Part shown: positions 9,324-17,813 of the stretch, piece after piece
Layout: each line of letters starts with the position of its first letter
Numbering within the stretch: the first letter of the stretch is position 1
DNA from: Oscillatoriales cyanobacterium CG2_30_40_61
Lineage (GTDB): Bacteria; Cyanobacteriota; Cyanobacteriia; Cyanobacteriales; Microcoleaceae
Direction: 5' to 3'
Length of the DNA: 64,000 bases
Assembly (NCBI GenBank): GCA_001873365.1
Contig: MNYZ01000067.1
Span: forward strand, 1-64,000
Position numbers and translations under genes: made by a program
The notes under the pieces: generated by a model
What the model was told of the DNA's origin: nothing
Database searches by the model: none
Seen by the model: the letters and a program-made list of their open reading frames with translations, nothing else

Positions 9324-9426
9324 AGGACTTACGCACAGAAACCGGGTTTTTTTTGTGAAAATACTTGGTTGTGACCCACTTATGATCTAAAAAACCCGGT
9401 TTATCGGGCGACGGTGCGTAAGTCCT
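9324..9426. mobile_element. MITE-like element, family A copy 1
   Basis: A 103-bp element with 13-bp perfect terminal inverted repeats (AGGACTTACGCAC / GTGCGTAAGTCCT) and internal inverted motifs around GAAACCGGGTTT. Two other copies lie at 31752-31860 and 32464-32573, the last in reverse orientation. It has no coding capacity, as expected for a non-autonomous element moved by a transposase elsewhere. Confidence 0.85.
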
Positions 9427-9438
9427 ATTAGAATAATT

Positions 9439-9484
9439 AAAAAGCGATGCAGCCGCCGATTTAACTAGCCGCATCGCTTTTTTT
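9439..9484 (-). terminator. Terminator of the gene at 9486
   Basis: A 12-bp stem AAAAAGCGATGC / GCATCGCTTTTT begins just after the stop codon of the leftward gene. T runs lie at both ends, so it could work in both directions. Confidence 0.7.
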
Positions 9485-9485
9485 A

Positions 9486-9827
9486 TTAATTTTCCAATAA
9501 GGATTCAAAAGTATTACGCAGGAATTTGATATCGGCGACCCTGGCGACTAAGAGATTTTGTTGTCCGGCATCTTCTAGGCGGGTTTTCCAGTATTGGATG
9601 CTGTCGGCGTTATTCATCCAGAAGTGAATTACCGTATCGACAACTTGATCAACATTCCAACCCCGCCCCGGAGAAACCGTCTGTACAGACTCAATAAAAG
9701 TATCGAGGGTACACTTATGATTTCCCAGGTATTCAACCCCTGGGGCGGGTTGTTGGTTTAATTCCTGTTGTTCATAAAAAAAGGCAAGAATGGGAGAAAC
9801 ACCCACGAAATCAAAGGTGTATACCAT
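9486..9827 (-). CDS. Conserved cyanobacterial protein of unknown function
   Basis: A 113-residue soluble protein beginning MVYTFDFVGVSPILAFFYEQQ. It has no membrane segment or recognisable motif. It is preceded by a good ribosome site (GGAGGAACC just upstream of the ATG) and followed by a clear terminator, so it is almost certainly a real single-gene unit. I cannot assign a function. Confidence 0.75.
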   Translation of the reverse strand: MVYTFDFVGVSPILAFFYEQQELNQQPAPGVEYLGNHKCTLDTFIESVQTVSPGRGWNVDQVVDTVIHFWMNNADSIQYWKTRLEDAGQQNLLVARVADIKFLRNTFESLLEN

Positions 9828-9978
9828 TGGTTCCTCCTGTCCATTTTTAACTATTTGTTGGTTATAGCAGGTAAATTCGGTTAAGATAGTAAATTTACTT
9901 ACAACTTACCCAAATTTTGGGGATTTTAGATCGGATTTCGCAAAAATTCACAAGTAGACGTAGGTAGGTCTTCGTATT

Positions 9979-10203
9979 ATGCACAGCATCAAGTTAAAAT
10001 CTCATATCGGTAGTGATGGTTTTTTGAAAGTTCGCTTACCTGATGTACAGAATATGGATATCGAGGTGATCATTGTCTATCAAACTAACTTACCTAAACC
10101 AATGGAAGCAACACCGCTTTCACAGTTTTATGGATGTATTCAGGACGACTCCTTTATTAGACATCCTCAAAACGAACAACCTGAACGCGAACCCCTAGAA
10201 TGA
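9979..10203 (+). CDS. VapB-type antitoxin, now orphaned
   Basis: A 74-residue protein with the pattern of cyanobacterial antitoxins paired with PIN toxins: an N-terminal beta-strand module (KLKSHIGSDGFLKVRLP), a short linker, and a C-terminal toxin-wrapping tail ending EREPLE. The stop overlaps the ATG of the next frame in an ATGA, the usual antitoxin-toxin coupling. That next frame is only a stump of vapC, so the antitoxin has no intact cognate toxin here. It may be decaying or may act on a toxin encoded elsewhere. Confidence 0.72.
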   Translation: MHSIKLKSHIGSDGFLKVRLPDVQNMDIEVIIVYQTNLPKPMEATPLSQFYGCIQDDSFIRHPQNEQPEREPLE

Positions 10204-10256
10204 AATATATTCTTGATACAAATGTCTGTATTATTTATTGTTTTTTAAGGTTTTAA
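10200..10256 (+). pseudogene. vapC remnant (PIN-domain ribonuclease toxin, N-terminal 18 codons)
   Basis: The frame reads MKYILDTNVCIIYCFLRF and stops. The first 13 residues are the canonical first strand of a VapC PIN domain with the catalytic Asp6. An intact toxin is about 130 residues. The remainder is gone and the frame runs directly into the convergent mobA end, so a deletion removed the toxin body. Confidence 0.78.
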
Positions 10257-10832
10257 GTCATCTGGTCTATTGCAATTTAATAACATTTGTGATTCTGCTG
10301 CCGATAGCTCAATTGCTTCCACAGGAATTAGGCTTAACCAACGTTGAAAAGAGCGACCCCCGGGAGCCATAAACCCTTGTAAATGGTCATAGGCGGAACG
10401 GCGATAAAATCCACACAAAGGTTCCCAACGGGACTGGGTTTGGGGAATAACGGCTAAAATACTATCAGGAACAACGGTTAAACGGGTTTGCCAATGTTGA
10501 ATAATAGCAGGTTCTAATCGGGGTAAATCACAGGCTAATAACCAAATCCAATCAAAGGGAATTTGTGATAATCCTTGGGATAGGGCGGTTAACGGCCCCT
10601 GATTCGATTCCGTCTCTAATATAACTTCGTAATCCTCAGTCAATAGGGTTTCATACCGTTTTGGCCAAGGTGTGGCAATATAGACTTTCCGGCTACAGAG
10701 GGCCGCCACTTCATAGACACGCTGAAGCAGGGGTTTTCCTTGATAAAGAACAAAAGCCTTATCCTCACCCATGCGGGAACTTTGACCCCCAACTAGAATT
10801 AAAGCGGCAATAGAAAGATCCTTGTCCATCAC
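10245..10832 (-). CDS. mobA: Molybdenum cofactor guanylyltransferase
   Basis: MobA attaches GMP to molybdopterin to make the bis-MGD cofactor, needed for example by assimilatory nitrate reductase. The 195-residue protein begins with the nucleotide-binding motif LVGGQSSRMGEDKAFVLYQGKPLL. LLACDLPRL holds the metal-binding Asp, and the length fits the family. Its ATG overlaps the stop of the TrpD2-like gene by 4 bp, so the two are translationally coupled. With ntcB upstream this looks like a nitrate-assimilation-linked cluster. Confidence 0.92.
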   Translation of the reverse strand: MMDKDLSIAALILVGGQSSRMGEDKAFVLYQGKPLLQRVYEVAALCSRKVYIATPWPKRYETLLTEDYEVILETESNQGPLTALSQGLSQIPFDWIWLLACDLPRLEPAIIQHWQTRLTVVPDSILAVIPQTQSRWEPLCGFYRRSAYDHLQGFMAPGGRSFQRWLSLIPVEAIELSAAESQMLLNCNRPDDLKP

Positions 10833-11923
10833 TTTAAATCTCCATGCAAAAAGTAGTTTTGAATCTCCTGCAATTTAGCCAGAACTTTCCCTTTTGTGAG
10901 TAAAGATTCAGCCATTGATAATCCCGATTCTAAATCTTGACAAACCCCAGAACGCCAGAGGTAAAAGCCTCCATTCCACAGGGCTGCTTTCATAAATTCA
11001 CTATTTTGACCCATTAAAACCGTTTGAATTTGTTCAATTAAAATCGGAGTTGAGGATAGAGAAACTTCCCGACCTTCAAATCCATAATCTCGCGGATGTA
11101 ATAATAATCGTTCAAAATAAATATCATCGATGTGTATTTGTTTTGCTGGCTCGGTTTGGGTGTGTTGACTAGGTTGACGTAGCCCAATAATACAAGTGCG
11201 ATCTCGCGGTAAATCGCAACTGCCTTCTAACCCTTTAACCGTAATAAATTCCGCCTCCCCACGCCAACGAAATGCCTCCCTAAACATGGTTTCCGTTGGG
11301 GGATGGACATACCCACAAACCACCGTGGCTGACCCTAGATAGGGTTTCCAGATTAATTCCATCGTCGCTACCGGGGGACGTTTACCAATTTCTCGACGAT
11401 AGGTAACTAATTTTTCTGCGGCTAGGAAATGTTGGGGAAGATAGACAAACCCTAAACCCAATTGGGCAAAGACCTTTTGTACTTGTGTTAAGGATAATTT
11501 AGACCAGTCCAACCCCAAACCCTGCCAAACTTCAATTAAGGGAATACCTTCTTTCGTGGGCATTCGCTGACCCCCATGTAAAATTACTGGAACCCCGGCG
11601 GTGACTAAGATTAAAGCCGTTAGGGGAGCCATCGGAGCCGTGCGAGATCGACCATCGTAGGGACAACCTAACACAAAGGGCGCGGGAGTAACCGACTGGA
11701 GTTGGGGGCCAATTTCTTGATATGCGTCTAACATTCCGGCTAATTCTTCCCCCGTCGGCCGTCGGATCCGGTGGGCGATCAAAAATGCACCAATTTGAGC
11801 CGGAGTTGCTACTTCTAATAGCATTAATCTCATGGCTTCGGCCGCTTGAGAACGAGTTAAGGCTTCACTGGTATGGGTACCACTGCCCACTTGACGAAGC
11901 AAGTCCCTAAATCTATCACTCAT
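10829..11923 (-). CDS. Anthranilate phosphoribosyltransferase-like protein (TrpD2 type)
   Basis: A 364-residue glycosyltransferase family 3 protein. The N-terminal helical domain includes TRSQAAEAMRLML and PAQIGAFLIAHRIRRPTGEELAGM. The phosphoribosyl domain has CPYDGRSRTAPM and HGGQRMPTKEG in place of the GTGGD and KHGNRSVSS signatures of true TrpD, so tryptophan synthesis is unlikely. It overlaps mobA by 4 bp and follows ntcB, which hints at a nitrogen-related role. The true substrate is unknown. Confidence 0.82.
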   Translation of the reverse strand: MSDRFRDLLRQVGSGTHTSEALTRSQAAEAMRLMLLEVATPAQIGAFLIAHRIRRPTGEELAGMLDAYQEIGPQLQSVTPAPFVLGCPYDGRSRTAPMAPLTALILVTAGVPVILHGGQRMPTKEGIPLIEVWQGLGLDWSKLSLTQVQKVFAQLGLGFVYLPQHFLAAEKLVTYRREIGKRPPVATMELIWKPYLGSATVVCGYVHPPTETMFREAFRWRGEAEFITVKGLEGSCDLPRDRTCIIGLRQPSQHTQTEPAKQIHIDDIYFERLLLHPRDYGFEGREVSLSSTPILIEQIQTVLMGQNSEFMKAALWNGGFYLWRSGVCQDLESGLSMAESLLTKGKVLAKLQEIQNYFLHGDLK

Positions 11924-11975
11924 TTTGATAAAATTTTAATTGTAAGATCAACCACTATACCAATCAATGATCAAG

Positions 11976-12980
11976 TTATTTTAACAAAGGTATTTGAGGA
12001 TTTAAAGAACTAATTGCTCCATTAATTTGATCGGGAATATAATCATGAACTAATTGCCAAAAATAGGCGATCGGAGGAATTTGCATTCGATCGGGTGTGG
12101 TGACAATTACTACTTCGCGAGTCCAATTTGTATCTATATCCCCGGAAATTAACTCGGATGAAGCAGAATTTTTAGGATGTTTCAGGGTTATGGGTGCTAA
12201 CCCTCTAACGGCCAAACTGGGATCGGTTCGGGCTTCTATTAAGGCAGAATAGGGTAATAAAGCAATCAGTTCTCCTTGACGAATCACCCCACGAAACCCA
12301 TCTAATGTATTTAACTCTAAAACTGCATTTAATTTTGCTTCAGCTTTAGTAAAGTTTTCTTGAACTAAACGCTGCATTCCATAACCATCTTTAAAAACAA
12401 CTTGCGGATACCGAATTAATTCATCCCAAGGTACTTGAGAATATTTGGTTAAAGGATGGTTACTTGCCATTAATACTTGAATGGATTCTTGATAGAGAAG
12501 ATCAACTAAAAGTTCTCCACTGACTGTAAAAGCACGATTATTCATAATAATAGCAATATCTACTAATCCATCTTTAAGCACTTTTAAAGCCCGATCACTT
12601 CCCAGGGATGTTACTCTTAACTGAACCTCTGGATAAGCATAACAAAATTTCTGTAAAACCGGAGGTAAATAGGAGGAACAAACCGAATGAATTACCGCTA
12701 CACAGAGTTCCGGTTGTTTTCCCATTAACAAAGATGCTAGTTCTTCTTTGGCACTCTCCCAAGTTTGACAAATTTTGCGAGCATAGGGCCAAAAACGTTC
12801 ACCTCCAATGGTTAATTTAATTTGCGCTGTGCGATGAAACAAGGGTAAACCCAGTTCTTCTTCTAGTCCTTGGACTTGTCTACTAATTGTTGATTGAGTT
12901 AGACCCAATTTCCGTGCTGCTTGTTGAAAACTTCCCGTCTCAGCAACGGACAGAAAAGATTGCAGTTGCTCTAAACGCAT
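11976..12980 (-). CDS. ntcB: LysR-family regulator, probably NtcB (nitrate assimilation activator)
   Basis: A 334-residue LysR protein. Its N-terminal winged helix-turn-helix (MRLEQLQSFLSVAETGSFQQ, then TQSTISRQVQGLEEELGLPLF) is followed by a substrate-binding domain from about residue 90. The N terminus is very close to what I remember of NtcB, the nitrite-responsive activator of nir/nrt/nar genes. Neighbouring mobA, needed for nitrate reductase cofactor, supports this. A CbbR/NdhR-type LysR is the alternative. It lies 52 bp upstream of the TrpD2-like gene on the same strand. Confidence 0.75.
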   Translation of the reverse strand: MRLEQLQSFLSVAETGSFQQAARKLGLTQSTISRQVQGLEEELGLPLFHRTAQIKLTIGGERFWPYARKICQTWESAKEELASLLMGKQPELCVAVIHSVCSSYLPPVLQKFCYAYPEVQLRVTSLGSDRALKVLKDGLVDIAIIMNNRAFTVSGELLVDLLYQESIQVLMASNHPLTKYSQVPWDELIRYPQVVFKDGYGMQRLVQENFTKAEAKLNAVLELNTLDGFRGVIRQGELIALLPYSALIEARTDPSLAVRGLAPITLKHPKNSASSELISGDIDTNWTREVVIVTTPDRMQIPPIAYFWQLVHDYIPDQINGAISSLNPQIPLLK

Positions 12981-13113
12981 AAATACAGTTATCAGTTACC
13001 AGTCATCAGTAAACAGTTATTAGTAGACCGTAAAAAGTTATGGGTAAACATTTATCATTAATCATTAATCATTTACACTGATAATTGGTAACCGATGACT
13101 GATTTCAGTTACA

Positions 13114-13205
13114 GGCGGGTTATTTTAGATAGGAGTTAATCACCGCCCATCTCGATGTTCCCGCCCCTACAAATGTTACCGGCGGGTTATTTTAGATAGG
13201 AGTTA
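13114..13205. repeat. Degenerate 67-bp tandem duplication
   Basis: A 25-bp block beginning GGCGGGTTATTTTAGATAGG occurs at 13114 and again at 13181. The DNA after each copy is also alike (CTCGATnnnnnCGCCCCTACAAAT). The second copy runs on into the end of the HEAT-repeat gene. Confidence 0.8.
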
Positions 13206-13211
13206 CTTACC

Positions 13212-14477
13212 CTAAATCTCGATCAAAGCGCCCCTACAAATTTCTGATAAAGCCCTGAGAACTGCTTGTTTAATATCAGAACTAATATTTTCTTGCTGGG
13301 ATAAAGTTTTTAAATATTGATAGGTTTGTTCAGGTTCAATTTGTTTTAGGGCTGAAATACAATGAAATTGTACTGAGGGATTCGGATCAAGTAAGAGATT
13401 AATTAAAGGATGAATTGCCGTTATTAATCCTAATTTTCCCAAGCTAAATGCCATCAATTGTTTGATTTTGACATCGAAAATAGCCGGATGATTACTATTA
13501 ATGAAATTGATCAGAATTTGAGTAGCTTTTTCCTTTAATTCTACAGTTTCAATCTGTCCGATGCCCTGAATAATTTCTTGAATTAGGATAATTTCTTCTC
13601 CGGTGGCGGGGGTGGAATTTAGATTGAATTGAATGTACTGTAAATAATCTAAACTTTTAGCGGTTTCGATCCATCCCAAGCAGTGAATTGCATCTATTTT
13701 TAAGGCAAGGGGGACACTGGGAGATTGTATCTGTTCAAACAGAGCGGCGGCGGATTCATCGGTTTTGAAACGGGCTAAAGCGAGTTGAGTTTGTTGACAA
13801 ACTTCCGGTCGAATATCCCATAATAAGGGTTTAAGTTTTTCGACTAAATTAATATTTTCTAATAAATCTAATCGCACTCCTAAACCTATTACTGCTTGTT
13901 TTCTTACCTCAGCAACGGGATCATTTAAAGCTCCTAATAAAATCGGAATTACTCTAGGATCATGAAAACTACCTAATGCTTCAATGGCGATCGCTCTAAT
14001 TCGAGAATTTGGATCATCAACAACGGTTAATAAGGGGGTAATGGTTTCAGAATTATGAATTTGAGCTAGGGTTTGGGTTGCTAATAATTTAGAATCGGGT
14101 TTTTCTAATAATTTAGTTAAAGGAGCGATCGCGGTAATTCCCAAACCAGCCAGGGTAATTGTTATTATTTCTTGAAAAGATATTTCTTCTTCTGTCGCCT
14201 CAACTTTAGCATTTTTGAGTAGATTAATTAAGGGTTCAATAATTAATTCTGATTTAAAATTTCCTAAAATTCGAGCTACAAACCAACGCATTTCTACATC
14301 GGCAGTTTCATCTTGTAAAATATTAAGCAGTGGCTCTAGGGCAATTGTGCCTAAACCGGGTAAAATCTTACTAATTTCCCATCGTTGTTGAAAATCTCCC
14401 TGTTCTAACTGAGTTAAAATATTATTTAATAATGCTTCGGGTTCCTGTTGTGAAAAATCAATCTCTAAGTTGTCCAT
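13212..14477 (-). CDS. HEAT-repeat protein (phycobilisome-lyase-like repeats)
   Basis: A 421-residue protein built of about ten HEAT units of the type LGxxxxxxVxPLLxxLxDxxxxVRxxAxxALG (for example IRAIAIEALGSFHDPRVIPIL and VRKQAVIGLGV). Such repeats occur in phycobilin lyase subunits CpcE/CpcF and in many scaffolding proteins. No bilin-lyase partner or phycobiliprotein gene is nearby, so I call it a scaffold of unknown partner. The last residues (RGALIEI) are encoded inside a dispersed GTAGGGGCG-type repeat, so the original C terminus may have been different. Confidence 0.85.
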   Translation of the reverse strand: MDNLEIDFSQQEPEALLNNILTQLEQGDFQQRWEISKILPGLGTIALEPLLNILQDETADVEMRWFVARILGNFKSELIIEPLINLLKNAKVEATEEEISFQEIITITLAGLGITAIAPLTKLLEKPDSKLLATQTLAQIHNSETITPLLTVVDDPNSRIRAIAIEALGSFHDPRVIPILLGALNDPVAEVRKQAVIGLGVRLDLLENINLVEKLKPLLWDIRPEVCQQTQLALARFKTDESAAALFEQIQSPSVPLALKIDAIHCLGWIETAKSLDYLQYIQFNLNSTPATGEEIILIQEIIQGIGQIETVELKEKATQILINFINSNHPAIFDVKIKQLMAFSLGKLGLITAIHPLINLLLDPNPSVQFHCISALKQIEPEQTYQYLKTLSQQENISSDIKQAVLRALSEICRGALIEI

Positions 14478-14616
14478 ATTTTTTTAAAAGTGGTAATGGG
14501 TAAGATTCTTTGAGTTTTTATGTCAAGAATTTTTGAGTTAATTGATGAATAGTTAACAATTGACGCTTATACTGATCAATGATAATCTGTTGCTCTAATC
14601 TTGATTTTATAACGTT

Positions 14617-15063
14617 ATGCAACACTTTAAATATTCTTCGATTATTCATGCCCCCGTAGAAGTCGTTTGGGACTTTCATAAGCGCCCCGATATTTTGCAA
14701 GTGTTAACTCCTCCTTGGCAACCGGTAGAAATCCTGCGTCGGGAAGGGGGGTTAGAAATAGGGGCAATTTCTGAATTTAGGATAGGATTCGGGTTAATGT
14801 CGGTGCGCTGGGTTGCAGTTCATACTGAATATAAACCCTATGAATTATTTACCGACGAACAACAAGAAGGAATAGTCGAAAGTTGGGTACATCGACATCA
14901 ATTTGTAGCAGAAAATGGTCATACTCGTCTAACCGATGCGATCGCATTTTCTCTCCCCGGTGGAATATTAGCCGAACAAATATTACAAAATTGGGTGCAT
15001 AGTCGTTTACAAGATATGTTTGATTATCGGCATCAAGTCACCAAAAAAGAATGTGAAACCTAA
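14617..15063 (+). CDS. SRPBCC/START-like domain protein
   Basis: A 148-residue single-domain protein of the ligand-binding SRPBCC superfamily. It starts with the typical strand YSSIIHAPVEVVWDFHKRPDIL and ends with the long C-terminal helix (LQNWVHSRLQDMFDYR). Related proteins are often called cell division inhibitors or polyketide-cyclase-like, without proof. A good ATG opens it and it stands alone, convergent with the SLH gene across a hairpin. Confidence 0.82.
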   Translation: MQHFKYSSIIHAPVEVVWDFHKRPDILQVLTPPWQPVEILRREGGLEIGAISEFRIGFGLMSVRWVAVHTEYKPYELFTDEQQEGIVESWVHRHQFVAENGHTRLTDAIAFSLPGGILAEQILQNWVHSRLQDMFDYRHQVTKKECET

Positions 15064-15079
15064 ATCAGTCATCAGTTGT

Positions 15080-15136
15080 AGGGGCGGGTTCATCAAGATT
15101 GAGGTGATGAAATCAGATCTAAAAGAACCCGCCCCT
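15080..15136. terminator. Inverted repeat between convergent genes
   Basis: Perfect 12-bp arms AGGGGCGGGTTC / GAACCCGCCCCT enclose about 33 bp. The right arm is followed by ATTTTT. It lies between two convergent genes and probably works as a bidirectional terminator. The arm sequence belongs to the dispersed TAGGGGCG family. Confidence 0.6.
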
Positions 15137-15155
15137 ATTTTTCTTAACTAGAAAA

Positions 15156-16229
15156 CTATTTTTTTTCAACGGGTTTTACCAAATAATCGGAAGAAATCGG
15201 TTCTGCTTTTTTTTGATAGACTAACCCTTGGTAAATCATCGATGAAACTTCTCCATAGGTCGCCGATTGCTTAGGATTGAGGGTGTTTTTATCTGGATAA
15301 TTAACCACTAATCCGGCTTCTGTTGCCGCCGCTACAGCTTCAATTGCCCACGGGGGAATTTGATCCGCATCCTTAAATAGTTTTAGGGTTTCTTGGGCAT
15401 TAGTCGAGGGTTTTAAACTTAACCCACTGGCTAAAGCCACTAACACTTGAACGCGAGTAATTTCTTGTTGGGGTTTAAAGATATCCTGGGGATATCCGGC
15501 TAAAAAACCCGATTGATTAGCGGATTTCAGATCGGATTTAGTCGCTGAGTTTTCAGGAATATCTTTAAATTGAATAGCCGCTGGTTCAGGTTTAAGATCA
15601 AACGCCTTTTGTAGTTCGGTGGCAAATTGTTCCCGGGTCATGTTTTCATCCGGTTGAAACTGTTTTTGATCCGATTTAACCGGCTGATTTTTATTAATAA
15701 AATACACGATAAATGGAGTAGCCCAATAGGATTCGGTCGGGGTAGAAGATGAGGCGATCGCAGAAGGTGGAGTGGTTGCACAGACCTCTACTCCCGAAGT
15801 TGGAAGCGAACAAGCAGTTTTTGTGGGAGTTGTATTCTGGGACTCGGTGGCGGGGGTAACTTGGGGCGCAGGGGCGGGCTGAATCGGTTTCTGTCCTGGG
15901 GTTAAAAAGCCTAACCCCAAAATAGCTGAGGTCGGTTGTTTCACCTTTGGGGTCGGTGAAATGGGGGTTGTTGTTGCTGGGGTGGGATTTTCGGACACAG
16001 GGGAAACGCCATCGGGAAGGGAATCTTTTGGGATTTCGGCGACGGTGGGATTGGTTGAAGGGATCAGGGTTTGGGAGGAGGTTAAATCGGGGTTGAGAAC
16101 TAATTTTCGGTTGGGGTGACTTAAAGTCCAAAACAGAATTGTCCCGATTGTTGTCAGGGCAACAATAATGGCGATAATCTCATCCCAGTGGTGATGGGAA
16201 CCGGGATTGGGGGGATAGGATTGTGACAT
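15156..16229 (-). CDS. Membrane-anchored S-layer-homology (SLH) domain protein
   Basis: A 357-residue protein with a short cytoplasmic N terminus and one membrane segment at about residues 17-36. A long Pro/Thr/Ser-rich linker runs to about 165. Two or three SLH-type modules follow (WATPFIVYFINKNQPV..., REQFATELQKAF, QEITRVQVLVALASGL, PPWAIEAVAAATEAGLV). Cyanobacterial proteins of this build span the periplasm and bind peptidoglycan-linked polymer. The exact role is unknown. Confidence 0.85.
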   Translation of the reverse strand: MSQSYPPNPGSHHHWDEIIAIIVALTTIGTILFWTLSHPNRKLVLNPDLTSSQTLIPSTNPTVAEIPKDSLPDGVSPVSENPTPATTTPISPTPKVKQPTSAILGLGFLTPGQKPIQPAPAPQVTPATESQNTTPTKTACSLPTSGVEVCATTPPSAIASSSTPTESYWATPFIVYFINKNQPVKSDQKQFQPDENMTREQFATELQKAFDLKPEPAAIQFKDIPENSATKSDLKSANQSGFLAGYPQDIFKPQQEITRVQVLVALASGLSLKPSTNAQETLKLFKDADQIPPWAIEAVAAATEAGLVVNYPDKNTLNPKQSATYGEVSSMIYQGLVYQKKAEPISSDYLVKPVEKK

Positions 16230-16336
16230 AGATTAAAAATCTACCTGATTTAAAAGGATTAAGCCTAATTTAACCACAAAGATCCAAAGACACCGGTTTT
16301 TGCTAATCTAATCTCAAATACAAAATCGATAATTCA

Positions 16337-17212
16337 ATGCGTGTTATCTCTTTTCTTCCTTTGAAGGGGTTTCGGGTTGCTTCGGTGTCAACGGCTATGA
16401 CCTTTTTTGGATTAGTCCTGACCCTTTTATTTTTATTGATTGCGGTATTATCGCCGTTATTTTTAAGTTGGGGATGGATACAAAGTCCTACGGAATTTCT
16501 CTCTAACCCCATCCATCAACCTCCATCCTCTCAATATTGGTTGGGAACCAGTCGTTTAGGATATGATGTCTTGGCTCGGACATTATTTGGGACGCAAGTG
16601 GCTTGGCAAGTAGTGTTATTAGCAACTATTTTGAGTGTGGGAATTGGTGTGCCTTTGGGGATGGTAAGTGGATATTTAGGGGGGAAAATAGATCGGGTTT
16701 TATTGTTTTTGATGGATACAATTTATACGTTACCCGGATTATTACTTTCAATTACTTTAGCATTTGTTGTGGGAAAAGGGGTTTTGAATGCGGCGATTGC
16801 CCTGAGTGTTGCCTATATTCCTCAATATTACCGTGTGGTTCGGAATCATACTACTTCGGTGAAAACCGAATTATTTATTGAAGCTGCTCAAGCTTTAGGA
16901 GCTAGTACCGGTCGAATTTTAACCCGTTATTTGTTTTTAAATGTGATCCAAAGTGTTCCCGTATTATTTACATTGAATGCGGCGGATGCCATTTTAACTT
17001 TAGGGGGATTAGGATTTTTAGGGTTAGGTTTACCCGATCAAATTCCTGAATGGGGACATGATTTAAGAATTGCCCTAGAAGCATTACCCACCGGAATTTG
17101 GTGGACAACCCTATTTCCGGGTCTAGCATTAACCATTATGGTCGTCGGTTTATCTCTCTTAGGAGAAGGATTAAACGATTTTCTCAATCCCCGTCTTCGC
17201 AATCAACGTTAA
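16337..17212 (+). CDS. ABC transporter permease, oligopeptide/dipeptide type (DppC/OppC family)
   Basis: A 291-residue inner-membrane permease. It has an OppC N-terminal segment with one membrane helix, LGTSRLGYDVLARTLFG, five further helices, and the EAA loop that contacts the ATPase (EAAQALGASTGRILTRYLFLN). It would pair with a DppB-like permease, ATPases and a binding protein, none of which is next to it. Scattered dpp genes are common in cyanobacteria. The transported solute (peptide, nickel or other) cannot be told. Confidence 0.9.
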   Translation: MRVISFLPLKGFRVASVSTAMTFFGLVLTLLFLLIAVLSPLFLSWGWIQSPTEFLSNPIHQPPSSQYWLGTSRLGYDVLARTLFGTQVAWQVVLLATILSVGIGVPLGMVSGYLGGKIDRVLLFLMDTIYTLPGLLLSITLAFVVGKGVLNAAIALSVAYIPQYYRVVRNHTTSVKTELFIEAAQALGASTGRILTRYLFLNVIQSVPVLFTLNAADAILTLGGLGFLGLGLPDQIPEWGHDLRIALEALPTGIWWTTLFPGLALTIMVVGLSLLGEGLNDFLNPRLRNQR

Positions 17213-17236
17213 CCTCAAAAAAGTTAACAAAAAATA

Positions 17237-17261
17237 GCTGTCCGACTTGAGAGGGGACAGC
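17237..17261 (+). terminator. Hairpin after the ABC permease
   Basis: Arms GCTGTCC / GGACAGC with an 11-nt loop lie 25 bp after the stop, followed by an AT-rich stretch without a pure T run. It is a probable but weak terminator. Confidence 0.5.
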
Positions 17262-17329
17262 ATTATTAATTAGGTATTTTTACTTCTTTTTATCAGTTTC
17301 TATGCCAAGCTCGGTTGACACACAGGGCA

Positions 17330-17521
17330 TCAGGCTTCAACTGTTTCCTCCGAATCTTCCGTATCTAAATTATCGGGATCAACATAATAACAAACAGTAT
17401 CGTCAACACAGATCAATGCCCAACCTGACTCATCAATATTTTTGAGTTTATAGGCTCCTTGTTTCACAAAAAAGCCTTTGTGGTTACGGGTTTCGGCTTT
17501 GACAAAAACTTGGCTATCCAT
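17330..17521 (-). CDS. Small conserved acidic protein of unknown function
   Basis: A 63-residue protein beginning MDSQVFVKAETRNHKGFFVKQG and ending in an acidic tail (DTEDSEETVEA). The pattern suggests a small beta-barrel. A GGAGATGGG ribosome site precedes the ATG. It is a lone gene; I do not recognise the family. Confidence 0.65.
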   Translation of the reverse strand: MDSQVFVKAETRNHKGFFVKQGAYKLKNIDESGWALICVDDTVCYYVDPDNLDTEDSEETVEA

Positions 17522-17766
17522 AGTGATCCCATCTCCTTAATTGATTATCAAAAAATTTTTTGAACCGTCGATTTTGATTGTTAGTAACTGAAGTTTTCAA
17601 ATAATATCACTATTTTTTGTCTTTGTTCGTTAACTTATGTAATTTTTTGTTTCGATTTCTTAATGGTTTTTGGGGGATTATAGATTTTTAGTCATTTTTA
17701 ACCGTTTTTAGTAGATTTACGGCAATTTTAAGAATTCAATCATCAGTTCAGTTACTGATTGTGAAT

Positions 17767-17808
17767 TTTTACCTAATTATGCCAAGAGAAGCGCAAAATT
17801 AGGTAAAA
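17767..17808 (-). terminator. AT-rich inverted repeat after the TPR gene
   Basis: Arms TTTTACCTAATT / AATTAGGTAAAA are perfect over 12 bp with an 18-nt loop. It sits 6 bp after the stop of the leftward TPR gene. The rest of 17522-17766 is AT-rich with no gene that I can see. Confidence 0.55.
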
Positions 17809-17813
17809 GTTCC

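Noticed and set aside
9271-9474. 67-codon leftward frame
   Set aside because: Consists mostly of the MITE-like element and the terminator hairpin.
10829-11923. True trpD of tryptophan synthesis
   Set aside because: Lacks the GTGGD and KHGNRSVSS motifs and is not near trp genes.
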